Numbered from the stretch's first letter, positions 10,715-18,367 are shown. The stretch is 54,685 nt of DNA from CAZHAX01 sp964530325 (GCA_964530325.1 CAZHAX010000019.1:1-54685); one strand, 5' to 3'. Numbers and translations: made by a program. Notes: generated by a model not told the origin, from the letters alone.

Positions 10715-11404
10715 TTGAGGGCTCTGCGCAGTCTCGGCTTCTTCGTCAATACCGTCCTGATGTACCTTGGCCTGCCCCTCTTGGGTTGGGGGTTTGACGA
10801 CCTCTCGGGGTTCTTCTCGCTCAACCAGCGACTGGCCTATGGACTGCTGGTAGGGGTTCTGGGCATTGCCGTCGGCTATCAGGCGTTCGATGCACCGGAA
10901 GGGATCACGGGGAGGAGAGGACAGAAGGGCAAGCTCGTGCCCCGCCAAAGCGTCATCCGCCTGGCACTCGTACTCCTCCTGTTTGCCGCCCTGGTCTTCC
11001 TGGCCTCCGCAGACCGGCGCAGCATCGGCGTGATGACAGACGGTTCCGCAGCCCGTTGGGCCGGTGTGGCCCTGTTTGGGCTCGGCAGCGGGCTCGTATT
11101 CTGGTCAGGGCTTGCCTTGGGGAAGCTATACAGTGGCGAGGTGACCATTCAAGAGGAACACCGGCTGGTCACAGGTGGCCTGTACCGCTACATCCGGCAC
11201 CCGCGGTATCTGGGAGCCGAACTGCTCAGTATCGGCCTGTCTCTGGTATTCCGCTCCTGGATCGGGCTGACCTTGAGCCTCGCAGCCGTCGCCGTCTTCC
11301 TGTTCCGGATCAGAGACGAGGAAGCGCTGCTGCAGCGGGAGTTCGGCCAGGAATGGGAAGCCTACTGCCGCCACTCCTGGCGCTTGATCCCTTTCCTGTA
11401 CTGA
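10715..11404 (+). CDS. ICMT-family membrane methyltransferase
   Basis: A 229-aa protein with five or so membrane segments. The signature of isoprenylcysteine carboxyl methyltransferase / PEMT-like enzymes lies near the C-terminus: GGLYRYIRHPRYLGAELLSIG and then RDEEALLQREFGQEWEAYC. These use S-adenosylmethionine at the membrane face. Bacterial members methylate lipids, thiols or unknown small molecules. I chose TTG 10715 because GGGAGGG (10702-10708) sits 6 nt upstream; an in-frame GTG at 10688 would add nine residues. It is one of three such genes in the window. Confidence 0.8.
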   Translation: MRALRSLGFFVNTVLMYLGLPLLGWGFDDLSGFFSLNQRLAYGLLVGVLGIAVGYQAFDAPEGITGRRGQKGKLVPRQSVIRLALVLLLFAALVFLASADRRSIGVMTDGSAARWAGVALFGLGSGLVFWSGLALGKLYSGEVTIQEEHRLVTGGLYRYIRHPRYLGAELLSIGLSLVFRSWIGLTLSLAAVAVFLFRIRDEEALLQREFGQEWEAYCRHSWRLIPFLY

Positions 11405-11487
11405 CCGCGGCTCGGGATGAACTGCACTCGCCCGGCACGGAGGCGGATGCGCGGCAGTAGCCGGTGACGATGCAAGGAGAACTGGAG

Positions 11488-12057
11488 ATGAAGCTGTTCC
11501 CTGCTCTGGAAATCGGTTGGCTGAACGGCTGGATTCCCTATCTCGTGTTGGTCCTTGTGGAGGGGGCGCTGCTGCGCTTCTTCCCAGACGAGGTCAGAGC
11601 CAGGCTGCTCGACCGCTCTCTGTGGACGACGAGGCAGGCGGTGATCACCGCGGTCGGCAAGGCGTTCTCGCTCGCCTGCCTAGTCCTGATCGTGCTGACG
11701 CCGCTCAAGACCGGCTCGCCCCTTTTCTACGTCGGGATGCTGATCTATGCCCTCGGCCTGGCCGGGCTGGTAGTGGCTCTCTTCGACTTCAGGAAGACGC
11801 CGGTCGGGGAGCCGGTCAGGGCGGGGCTGTACCGGGTGTCCCGCCATCCCCAGCTGGTGGCGCTGTTCGTCGCCTTCCTGGGCATGACGCTGGCGATCGG
11901 GTCCTGGCCAGCGCTGCTCACGCTGGTCATCTCCCGGGTCATCCAGCACTACAGCATCCTGGCGGAAGAGGAAGCTTGCCTGGAGCAGTATGGGGAGTCC
12001 TATCGGGAGTACATGAGGCGCGTGCCCCGCTACTTCGGCTTCCCGCGGAGAGGTTGA
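11488..12057 (+). CDS. ICMT/NnrU-like membrane methyltransferase
   Basis: A 189-aa protein with four or five hydrophobic segments and the family hallmark GLYRVSRHPQLVALFVAFLG followed by ILAEEEACLEQYGESYREYMRRVPRY. The start ATG 11488 is set by AAGGAGA (11474-11480); an upstream in-frame GTG (11464) precedes that site and is unlikely. It follows another ICMT-like gene by 83 nt in the same direction, so the two may act on related substrates, but sequence similarity between them is limited to the RHP region. Substrate unknown. Confidence 0.78.
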   Translation: MKLFPALEIGWLNGWIPYLVLVLVEGALLRFFPDEVRARLLDRSLWTTRQAVITAVGKAFSLACLVLIVLTPLKTGSPLFYVGMLIYALGLAGLVVALFDFRKTPVGEPVRAGLYRVSRHPQLVALFVAFLGMTLAIGSWPALLTLVISRVIQHYSILAEEEACLEQYGESYREYMRRVPRYFGFPRRG

Positions 12058-12182
12058 GAGGACAGGCAAGAGGAGAGCTGCGACGCTGCCATTGTCTGCG
12101 GCCCCAGGTCAGCGTGGCACGCGCCAGCGAGGCGAATGATGGCCTCGCCGCTACGCCAGCCGGCGCCCATCGGTGGCGTCCC

Positions 12183-12212
12183 CGTAGGGGCGGTTCGCGA
12201 ACCGCCCCTACG
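12183..12212. repeat. 30-bp palindromic GC-rich repeat
   Basis: A perfect palindrome beginning CGTAGGGGCGGTTCG. Its GTAGGGGCGG arm recurs at 12361, 14900 and 14944 (partial), and related arms occur at 16994 and 17083. It looks like a dispersed intergenic repeat able to form an extended hairpin on either strand. Confidence 0.75.
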
Positions 12213-12360
12213 TTTGGCATCGTCGCCCATCATGCGTCCATCGCACCCACACTGGCAGCAGGAAACCCCCGCCCCATCCCGGAACCCGTCGCTCCGGCGG
12301 GCGGATGCCCATGTCGACGACCTGACCATGCCCTGGACGTGACCCACAGGGATTCGTCTT

Positions 12361-12387
12361 GTAGGGGCGGGGTAACCCCGCCCCTAC
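12361..12387. repeat. 27-bp palindromic GC-rich repeat
   Basis: GTAGGGGCGGGGT (12361-12373) and ACCCCGCCCCTAC (12375-12387) are exact reverse complements around one central A. It is a second copy of the GTAGGGGCGG family, 149 nt after the first. Confidence 0.75.
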
Positions 12388-12679
12388 GTCGGATCCGTCC
12401 TTTTCCGCCAGCATGACGGTCCCAGGGACGTGTCTTGGCACGACAACGAATCGGTCGAATTCGGCACAACGTAACGGCACCGGCGCCGTCCCAGCATTCG
12501 CTGATCCGACCCGCCGAGATAACCTGGAAGGCACTTGCGGTCGCCGGACGGACGTCGCGTCTGCCGGAGGTGCCCATAAGGGCGGGGCTGAGACCAGCCC
12601 AGAGAGTGGGGCGCAGGGCTGATCGTGGCCGGGCACCCGGATTGTCTGCCACCGATTCGCGCTCCCGTTGCCCCAAGGG

Positions 12680-12708
12680 TTGACGCCTGTCCTGCCCTCC
12701 TGTATACT
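12680..12708 (+). promoter_or_regulatory. Strong sigma70-type promoter
   Basis: TTGACG (12680-12685), a 17-nt spacer and TATACT (12703-12708). The transcript would start about 24 nt before ATG 12740. Confidence 0.75.
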
Positions 12709-12739
12709 CGTCACAAGAAAGCGGGGCGGGAGGCATCTC

Positions 12740-12973
12740 ATGTTCGATACAGTCTTCGGCCGCTACTCCGGCAGGGATTGGCTTGCGCTCGTGGTGTGGT
12801 TCATCGCCGCTTGTCTCTTCCTGTCGCTGTTCAGGCACCTGGACGGCGGCTTGGGCTACGGCATTATCGCGGTCTTGGCCATGTTCTTCGCCCTCACCCG
12901 GCAGGAACTGATCCGCCTTCGGAGCGACTTGGAGGAGCTCAAGGCGGAGTCAGCCGGCACCGGCGCGGTGTAG
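12740..12973 (+). CDS. Small two-TM membrane protein with C-terminal coiled helix
   Basis: A 77-aa protein, MFDTVFGRYSGRDWLAL.., with two predicted membrane helices (WLALVVWFIAACLFLSLF and GYGIIAVLAMFFALT). A short charged helix follows (RQELIRLRSDLEELKAE) that looks coiled-coil-prone. ATG 12740 was chosen over an in-frame upstream ATG at 12668 because the promoter lies between them and CGGGAGG precedes 12740. The function is unknown. It is followed by the adenylyltransferase gene after 47 nt, so both may share the promoter. Confidence 0.65.
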   Translation: MFDTVFGRYSGRDWLALVVWFIAACLFLSLFRHLDGGLGYGIIAVLAMFFALTRQELIRLRSDLEELKAESAGTGAV

Positions 12974-13020
12974 CCACCACAGATAACGCCCATCAGCCCG
13001 CACCCTCGGCTGAGGCAGCG

Positions 13021-13890
13021 ATGCGCAGCGACCAAGAGATCGTCGCCCTCCTTCTAGAGACAGCCAATAGCGACGAGCGCATCCGTGCCGTGATCCTCAA
13101 CGGCTCGCGCGCCAACCCCAATGCCCCGCGCGACCCGTTCTGCGATTTCGACGTCGTCTTTCTCGTTACAGACGTCGCCCCGTTCGATAGGAATCGCGAG
13201 TGGCTCGACCGCTTTGGCGAGATCATGATTATGCAGGTCCCCGAGGAAATGCAGACGCCGCCTCCGAGCAAGGACGGCGGCTTCACCTACCTGATGCAGT
13301 TCACGGACGGCAGTCGGATCGACCTGGGCATCTATCCCCTCTCCGCCGTCGAGGCACGTACTGGGGATAGCCTCACCGTCGTCCTCCTCGACAAGGACGG
13401 CATCATCCCACCGCTTCCACCCCCCAGCGAGAAGGACTACCTGCCTCAACCACCCACCCCCAAGGCCTTCGCCGATTGCTGCAACGAGTTCTGGTGGGTC
13501 GGCCCATACGTCGCCAAGGGGCTGTGGAGGGAACAGCTCCCCTACGCCAGAACGATGCTCGATCGGGTGCTGCGGGACGAGCTCACGAGGATGGCCGGGT
13601 GGTACGTGGGCGTGAGAACGGGTTTCTCCAGGAACCCCGGCAAGTTCGGCAAGTACCTGCAACGATACCTGGAGCCGGAGTTGTGGGCTCTGTTCGAGCA
13701 GACCTACTCGGACGCCGGCTACGAGCACTCGTGGGATGCCCTGCTTTCGATGGGTCAGCTCTTCAGGACACTTGCTCTCGCGGTCGCAGATCACTTCCGG
13801 TTTGAGTATCCACAGGGGGATGATGCCAGAGTCACAGCCTACCTGGAGCGGATCAGATCTCTGCCCAAGGACGCTGCCGCAGTCTTCTAG
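13021..13890 (+). CDS. Aminoglycoside 6-adenylyltransferase-like nucleotidyltransferase
   Basis: A 289-aa protein, a normal length for the ANT(6)/AadK family. The nucleotidyltransferase signature is intact: ILNGSRANPNAP (residues 26-37) followed by the metal-binding DFDVVF (Asp42, Asp44). Downstream motifs such as FADCCNEFWWVGPYVAKGLWREQLPYA and GRY/KYL-type C-terminal helices match the family. These enzymes transfer AMP from ATP to the 6-OH of streptomycin. Chromosomal members in environmental bacteria may or may not confer resistance. ATG 13021 starts the conserved RSDQEIVALLLE opening; a longer open frame from 12625 crosses the preceding gene and is rejected. Confidence 0.86.
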   Translation: MRSDQEIVALLLETANSDERIRAVILNGSRANPNAPRDPFCDFDVVFLVTDVAPFDRNREWLDRFGEIMIMQVPEEMQTPPPSKDGGFTYLMQFTDGSRIDLGIYPLSAVEARTGDSLTVVLLDKDGIIPPLPPPSEKDYLPQPPTPKAFADCCNEFWWVGPYVAKGLWREQLPYARTMLDRVLRDELTRMAGWYVGVRTGFSRNPGKFGKYLQRYLEPELWALFEQTYSDAGYEHSWDALLSMGQLFRTLALAVADHFRFEYPQGDDARVTAYLERIRSLPKDAAAVF

Positions 13891-13929
13891 AACTCAGCCC
13901 CCCGTCAGCCCGCGGGCCGACGAGGCGAG

Positions 13930-14409
13930 GTGAGCGCCGTGGCCAGTCTGGAATTCGTATCTGTGGACGGCTCAGCGTTCCGCGCATACCAGTCCTGGTT
14001 CGTGGACGAGGAACTGCCGCGCAGGATCAGCCCACCAGCACCCGAATGGCTCGAGTACGTGTGCCTCACGTCTGGAGTGCACGCGTGGATGGTGCGTGAG
14101 AAGGGCCGGCCCGTAGGCCAAGTGCAGCTCGACGTCGACGACGACGGCGCCGGCTACGTCGCCGTCGTGGTCGAGCCGGACCTGCGCGGGCGCGGCTACG
14201 GCACACGGATTCTGCGCGACCTGCTTGCGCGTCCCGAGGCAAGGTCGGCGGCCAGGCTTGAGGCAGGCATTGAGGCGAACAACGTCGCATCCCGCCGTCT
14301 GGCCGAAAGCGCCGGGTTCGCCGCGCAGGACAGCCGGCCGGACCGCGACGGCTTTCTGCACTACGTCTATATCACAAGCCGTGCGGCCTGCTCACGGAGG
14401 TCTACATGA
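13930..14409 (+). CDS. GNAT family N-acetyltransferase
   Basis: A 159-aa protein with the acetyl-CoA-binding GNAT core: strand YVAVVVEPDLRGRGYGTRIL (motif A, R/Q-x-x-G-x-G/A as RGRGYG), then RLEAGIEANNVASRRLAESAGF (motif B, typical of RimJ/RimL-like and related acetyltransferases). The start is GTG 13930 (GAGGTGAG context); GTG 13939 is an alternative. Its stop overlaps the start of the cysteine hydrolase (ATGA), indicating a two-gene unit. The acceptor substrate is unknown. Confidence 0.86.
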   Translation: MSAVASLEFVSVDGSAFRAYQSWFVDEELPRRISPPAPEWLEYVCLTSGVHAWMVREKGRPVGQVQLDVDDDGAGYVAVVVEPDLRGRGYGTRILRDLLARPEARSAARLEAGIEANNVASRRLAESAGFAAQDSRPDRDGFLHYVYITSRAACSRRST

Positions 14410-14903
14410 AGCCAGCCCTGTTGGTCATCGACGTGCAGAAGGAGTTCGTCGACGCCACCCCAACCATCGCCCAGACGCTGGGGCGGGCCATCGACTACAT
14501 CAACGCCGGCATTGCCCTGTTCAGGGAGAAAGGCCTTCCCGTCGTCTGCATCCAGCACGTGAACGAGAAGAAGGGGCTCGTCCCGGGCGCGGAGGGGTTC
14601 GACGTCCCCGAGCAGCTCGCCATACTGCCGGCCGACCTGCACATCCGCAAGACCTACGGCAACTCCTTCACCAGGACGGGGCTGGCCAGCGAGTTGGCCA
14701 AGCTCGGCGTAGACACGGTGATCGTCACCGGGTTCAGCGCCGAGCGCTGCGTCCTCTCCACCTACCGCGGCGCGCTGGACCTGGACCTAACCCCGATCAT
14801 CCTGCGGGGCGCGCTGGGCAGCGACGACGCGGACAGACTCCGCTTCGTGGAAGAGATCAGCGACATCGTTTCTCTGGGCGCCCTGAAGAAGGCGCTGGCG
14901 TAG
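14406..14903 (+). CDS. Isochorismatase-family cysteine hydrolase, copy 1
   Basis: A 165-aa protein with the Asp-Lys-Cys triad of the isochorismatase/nicotinamidase superfamily: Asp9 (LLVIDVQKEF), Lys82 (HIRKTYGNSF) and Cys115 (GFSAERCVLSTYRGA). Family members hydrolyse amides or vinyl ethers; the substrate is unknown. ATG 14406 overlaps the GNAT stop and has GGAGG at 14396-14400. The TAG stop falls inside a GTAGGGGCGG repeat. A copy about 80 percent identical by eye lies at 16494. Confidence 0.9.
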   Translation: MKPALLVIDVQKEFVDATPTIAQTLGRAIDYINAGIALFREKGLPVVCIQHVNEKKGLVPGAEGFDVPEQLAILPADLHIRKTYGNSFTRTGLASELAKLGVDTVIVTGFSAERCVLSTYRGALDLDLTPIILRGALGSDDADRLRFVEEISDIVSLGALKKALA

Positions 14904-14964
14904 GGGCGGACGGCCGTCCGCGGCCCGGCACCGGAGCACAGTGGTAGGGGCGAGGCGACCCCGT
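14900..14964. repeat. Two more GTAGGGG-type palindromic repeats
   Basis: The first copy starts at 14900 and contains a perfect 16-bp palindrome (GCGGACGGCCGTCCGC at 14906-14921). The second starts at 14944 and keeps only a short inverted repeat (GGGGCG..CGACCCC). The first provides the stop codon of the preceding gene. Confidence 0.6.
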
Positions 14965-15052
14965 TCCTGCGCCGGATGCACGGCATTGGCCTCCCCTCTC
15001 TTGTCGACGGTTGGCGAACCGCGCCGTGTCCCGCACAGCGGGCACAGTCGAC

Positions 15053-15081
15053 TTGTGCCTGCCGCAGATGGATGGTAGAGT
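15053..15081 (+). promoter_or_regulatory. Probable promoter for CPBP/PEGA-like gene
   Basis: TTGTGC (15053-15058), a 17-nt spacer and TAGAGT (15076-15081). The same TAGAGT -10 appears at 9131. Confidence 0.5.
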
Positions 15082-15089
15082 AGCGCGGG

Positions 15090-15138
15090 CTTGCCAGCCC
15101 CCGCCGCACGAGACGCCGGCGGGCGGACGGCTGGCAAG
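15090..15138 (+). other. Long 5'-UTR hairpin
   Basis: CTTGCCAGCC (15090-15099) pairs with GGCTGGCAAG (15129-15138), and inner CCCGCCG/CGGCGGG arms can extend the stem. It would begin at about the first transcribed base and end 28 nt before the ribosome-binding site, so it may stabilise the mRNA or regulate it. Confidence 0.5.
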
Positions 15139-15178
15139 GGATGCCGCGCTTGCACCAATGACACCAAGGAGACAAGGA

Positions 15179-16408
15179 ATGACAAAGAGCAAAGCAACGC
15201 GCGCCGTGGGTTTGTTCGCGCTAATGATCGTCCTGTACTCGTGGCCCGTGTTCTTCTGCGCCGACGCCTGGCTGGAGCCGATGTTCTCGGAGAAGGGCAA
15301 TGTAGCTGCGGCTAGGCTGTCCGTACTCCTTGGCCACACACTAGGAATGCTGGGCCCGGCCCTGGCCGCGCTCTTGATGTGGCGGGTGTATCACAAAGAA
15401 TCGCCGCCCCCCTGGAAGTGGAGCCTTCCGAAGTACTACGCGTGGGTCGCGCTGGCTATGCTTGCTCTCTGGACAGTGCCCGGGTTGACCGGGCTCCTGT
15501 TTGGCGACGCGGTTGTCTCACCCATCGAGCCCTACATGTGGATCAGCATCGCTGTGATGTTGGCCCTGGGCTGGGTCTCGGGCATGGGTGAAGAGACTGG
15601 CTGGTGCGCCTACCTGCTTCCACTTCTATCCCCCACCGCCGGCAAGACGCGGGCGATGATCATCTCAGGCGTCATCCGCGGCTTGTGGCACTGGCCGGTC
15701 GTGGTCATCCCGGTCATCATGCAGGTCGTTGCGGGCGAGCGCACGCCACTGGAACTCCTGGGAGCCGCGGTCGTGATCGCACTTCAGCTGGCTGTGTCGA
15801 ACGTCTTGTTTGGGGCCGCCTTTGGGTGGATATGGTATCACACTGAGAGCATACCCCTGGTTGGATGGACCCACTTCTGGCACAACCTCACCCGGGACCT
15901 GACGATCATGCTGCTGGTCGGCTATGGCGACGGTCTGTGGGCAGCGGTGCTGGCTGGCCTGGTCACGTCTGCGCTTGGCCTGGTGCTGCTCGATCGGCTG
16001 CGCAGAGATGAGGGGCTGCAGTGGCCGCAGGTTCTGGTGCCGGGGAGGAAGGAAGCGCCCGAGAAGGCTGCCCAACGGGACGATACGAGCTCGGGGACCC
16101 GAGTGCTCTTGACGCGCCGTTCGATGCTCGCGGACAGCCTCAAAGCGTACAAGGTGCTGGTCGATGGCAAGGAAGTCGCCGAGATCAAAGACGGGCAGTC
16201 GATCTCCATTCCGGTCTCTCCCGGGAGTCACGCCATCCAGTTGCGCCTCGATCAGTGCGGATGCCAGCCCGCGGCATTTTCCGTGAGCGAGCGGGAGAGC
16301 GTGCAGTTCGAGTGCGGCAGTACCGTGGCCGGCTGGCGCATTCTCTTCGCGCTGATCTACGTCACCCTGCTGCGCAACCGCTACCTGTGGATCCGGCAGG
16401 TGGGCTAG
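15179..16408 (+). CDS. CPBP-family intramembrane protease-like protein with C-terminal PEGA-like domain
   Basis: A 409-aa protein. The N-terminal part (about residues 1-280) is a polytopic CPBP/CAAX-protease-like domain: GMGEETGWCAYLLPLLS matches motif 1 but carries Cys where EExxxR has Arg, RGLWHWPVVVI supplies the motif-2 His, and GWTHFWHNL a third motif. A soluble segment follows (about 320-390) with VLVDGKEVAEIKDGQSISIPVSPGSH, similar to PEGA-type beta modules, and then a final hydrophobic segment. ATG 15179 is chosen for AAGGAG at 15166-15171; the open frame to 15011 runs through the promoter. It lies between two cysteine-hydrolase paralogues. Proteolytic activity is uncertain because of the Arg-to-Cys change. 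Confidence 0.78.
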   Translation: MTKSKATRAVGLFALMIVLYSWPVFFCADAWLEPMFSEKGNVAAARLSVLLGHTLGMLGPALAALLMWRVYHKESPPPWKWSLPKYYAWVALAMLALWTVPGLTGLLFGDAVVSPIEPYMWISIAVMLALGWVSGMGEETGWCAYLLPLLSPTAGKTRAMIISGVIRGLWHWPVVVIPVIMQVVAGERTPLELLGAAVVIALQLAVSNVLFGAAFGWIWYHTESIPLVGWTHFWHNLTRDLTIMLLVGYGDGLWAAVLAGLVTSALGLVLLDRLRRDEGLQWPQVLVPGRKEAPEKAAQRDDTSSGTRVLLTRRSMLADSLKAYKVLVDGKEVAEIKDGQSISIPVSPGSHAIQLRLDQCGCQPAAFSVSERESVQFECGSTVAGWRILFALIYVTLLRNRYLWIRQVG

Positions 16409-16493
16409 GGATATGGCTGCGATCGCAGGCCGACAACAGCGCTGATGCGCCAATCAGCGCCGGGCGCGGCACCGCCGGACTGAGGAGGTCGAC

Positions 16494-16991
16494 ACGAGAA
16501 CAGCGCTGTTGGTCATCGACGTCCAGAAGGAGTTCGTCGATGCCACACCGACGATCGCCCAGACGCTGGGACGGGCCATCGAATACATCAACGCCGCGAT
16601 CGCCCTGTTCAGAGAGAAGGACCTCCCCGTCATCTGCGTCCAGCACTTAAACGAGAAGAGGAGGCTCGTGGCGGGTGAGGAGGGGTTCGACGTCCCCGAT
16701 CAGCTGGCCATCCTCCCCACCGACCTGCACATCCACAAGACCTACGGCAACTCCTTCACCAAGACCCCGCTGGCGCACGAGCTGCGAGAGCTCGGCGTGG
16801 ACACGGTGATCATCACCGGTTTCAGCGCGGAGCACTGCGTCCTGTCCACCTATCGGGGCGCGCAGGATCTCGATCTCACCCCCATCATCCTGCGCGGCGC
16901 GCTGGGAAGCGACGACGCGGACAACATCAGGTTCGTCGAGAGCATCAGCGACATCATTTCCCTTGGCGCGCTGAAGAGGGTGCTGGGATAG
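16494..16991 (+). CDS. Isochorismatase-family cysteine hydrolase, copy 2 (ACG at start position)
   Basis: The protein is about 80 percent identical by eye to copy 1 at 14406 over its full length and keeps the catalytic Asp, Lys and Cys (VIDVQKEF, HIHKTYGNSF, GFSAEHCVLS). The upstream regions also align: GGAGGTCTACATG in copy 1 corresponds to GGAGGTCGACACG here, so the ancestral ATG is now ACG (16494-16496). Translation may use this ACG, or TTG 16509 (five residues shorter, with a poorer RBS distance). No other in-frame standard start lies near. It is probably functional or only recently impaired. Substrate unknown. Confidence 0.8.
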   Translation, partial: TRTALLVIDVQKEFVDATPTIAQTLGRAIEYINAAIALFREKDLPVICVQHLNEKRRLVAGEEGFDVPDQLAILPTDLHIHKTYGNSFTKTPLAHELRELGVDTVIITGFSAEHCVLSTYRGAQDLDLTPIILRGALGSDDADNIRFVESISDIISLGALKRVLG

Positions 16992-17374
16992 CAGGGGCGG
17001 CGGTCCGCCCCGACACGCGGCACGGCGTTCCACCGCCATCCGCCCCCCTGCGCTGCGCGGGACCCGTCGGTGGGGTCCTATTGGGGCGGTTCGCGGACCG
17101 CCCCCGATAGATCCGGCAAGCAGCCCACCATGTCGCCTCCTCCACCCCCGTTCGGCGAATCCGGCCGCCGCTGCGCCGGCGCACAGAGACGGAATCATAC
17201 CACCACATGCCCATCCGGCGCAAGCCCACCTCAGCCCGCCGCAGGCGCCGGCTCGGGGCTTCGACCTCGGGCCGCGGCGCTTGCGCCGGCCGCAGATCGC
17301 TGCTACAGTATGCCCGGGCCGGCCAGGCGCCGCACTGGCGGGGAGATGCGGCCGATCCCGAGGGGAGCGCAACT
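16992..17374 (+). other. Intergenic region with palindromic repeats
   Basis: There is no supported gene in these 383 nt. Two hairpin repeats are present: GGGGCGG/CCGCCCC at 16994-17011, directly after the hydrolase stop and possibly acting as a terminator, and GGGGCGGT/ACCGCCCC at 17083-17104. A promoter for the DUF1801 gene lies at 17281-17309. Confidence 0.6.
17281..17309 (+). promoter_or_regulatory. Promoter for DUF1801 gene
   Basis: TTGCGC (17281-17286), a 17-nt spacer and TACAGT (17304-17309). The same pair of hexamers with the same spacing recurs at 20476-20504, which strengthens both calls. Confidence 0.6.
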
Positions 17375-17734
17375 GTGGCAGGCAAACCTGAGACGGTCGA
17401 CGCCTACCTGGCCGCCCTGCCCGGCGACAGGCGAGCTGCGCTCGAGCAGCTGCGCAGGACGATCAGCGCTGCCGTGCCCCAGGCCGAGGAGCGCATCAGC
17501 TACGGTCTGCCCGCTTTCCGTGTGGACGGAAGGATGCTGGTGGGCTTCGGCGCCACGGCGAACCACTGCGCGCTCTATCTCATGAGTTCGTCGACGGTGC
17601 AGGCGCACACGGACGAGCTGCAGGGCTACGACACCAGCAAGGGAACGATCCGCTTTCAGCCGCAGCAGCCCCCGCCGGCCGACCTGGTGCGCAAGCTCGT
17701 CCGGGCCAGGATCGAGGAGAACGCCCGCAGCTGA
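17375..17734 (+). CDS. DUF1801 (YdhG-like) domain protein
   Basis: A 119-aa protein that matches the DUF1801 pattern: TVDAYLAALPGDRRAALEQLRRTI, then ERISYGLPAFRVDGRMLVGFGATANHCALYLMS, and a C-terminal GTIRFQPQQPPPADLVRKLVRARIEE. Members are small soluble proteins; one is reported as an iron chaperone (YdhG/Fra), but the general role is unclear. GTG 17375 is preferred because GAGGGGAG precedes it and the promoter lies 66 nt upstream; an open frame from 17207 would place the promoter inside the gene. Confidence 0.85.
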   Translation: MAGKPETVDAYLAALPGDRRAALEQLRRTISAAVPQAEERISYGLPAFRVDGRMLVGFGATANHCALYLMSSSTVQAHTDELQGYDTSKGTIRFQPQQPPPADLVRKLVRARIEENARS

Positions 17735-17804
17735 TCCCCCAGTCGGCAAGCAGCAGCGCATAGCAGCGGCCGGCCGTGTGGCTGGCGACATAGGAGGCAC
17801 ACAA

Positions 17805-18266
17805 GTGCGACACGGAACAAAGGAGACCGCCGGCTACGTGGTCAACGGCCTTTCGATTGCCCTGTTCTGGTATCTGGTCTCCGCTCTCGGGGTCCCCGCT
17901 TCCCTGCAGCCTCTCAGCTGCGTCGGGCTGGTGCTCCTGGCCATCGGTCTCTGTCTGGTTGCGCTTTCCATCGCCGCCCTGGTGCGGAATCGGGGTGCAG
18001 GTCTCGTCGAGCGCGGCGTCTACAGCATCGTCCGCCATCCGATGTACGTCGGCGCGATGATCCTCTTCGCCTCGTTCTTCTTCTTCTGCCCACATTGGAT
18101 CATGCTGCTCATTTCGCTGGTCAACATCGCCATCGTCTATTCGTTCATCCTGCAGGGCGAACTGCAGAACGTCGCCCGCTTCGGCGACGCATATAGGCGC
18201 TACATGGAATCCGTGCCCAGGGTCAACTTCCTGGCAGGAATCCTGGGCCGTCTGCGGAGCAGGTAG
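17805..18266 (+). CDS. ICMT-family membrane methyltransferase
   Basis: A 153-aa protein with about four membrane helices and the catalytic signature ERGVYSIVRHPMYVGAMILF followed by FILQGELQNVARFGDAYRRYMESVPR. It is the third ICMT/PEMT-like gene of the window and shorter than the other two. GTG 17805 has a strong AGGAGG (17792-17797) seven bases upstream; a GTG at 17778 lies before that site. Its membrane-facing methyl acceptor is unknown. Confidence 0.82.
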   Translation: MRHGTKETAGYVVNGLSIALFWYLVSALGVPASLQPLSCVGLVLLAIGLCLVALSIAALVRNRGAGLVERGVYSIVRHPMYVGAMILFASFFFFCPHWIMLLISLVNIAIVYSFILQGELQNVARFGDAYRRYMESVPRVNFLAGILGRLRSR

Positions 18267-18367
18267 GGAATAGCGTCAGGCAACTTCCTTATCATAGACG
18301 AGAGCGCACCCGAGCAGGATATGCCCTCTGCGGCCTGCGCCGGTTCCGGGGACTGCCTGGCCGTCAC

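Larger units (their letters stand above)
12058..12739 (+). other. Repeat-bearing intergenic region
   Basis: These 682 nt have no gene that I can support. Open frames on both strands are explained by GC bias and by palindromes. The region holds two near-perfect palindromic repeats (12183-12212, 12361-12387) and, at its right end, a strong promoter for the next gene. Confidence 0.6.

Noticed and set aside
12208..12838. Minus-strand frames of 177-202 codons in the repeat-rich spacer
   Set aside because: They run through the palindromes and the plus-strand promoter and gene, with no similarity to a protein family.
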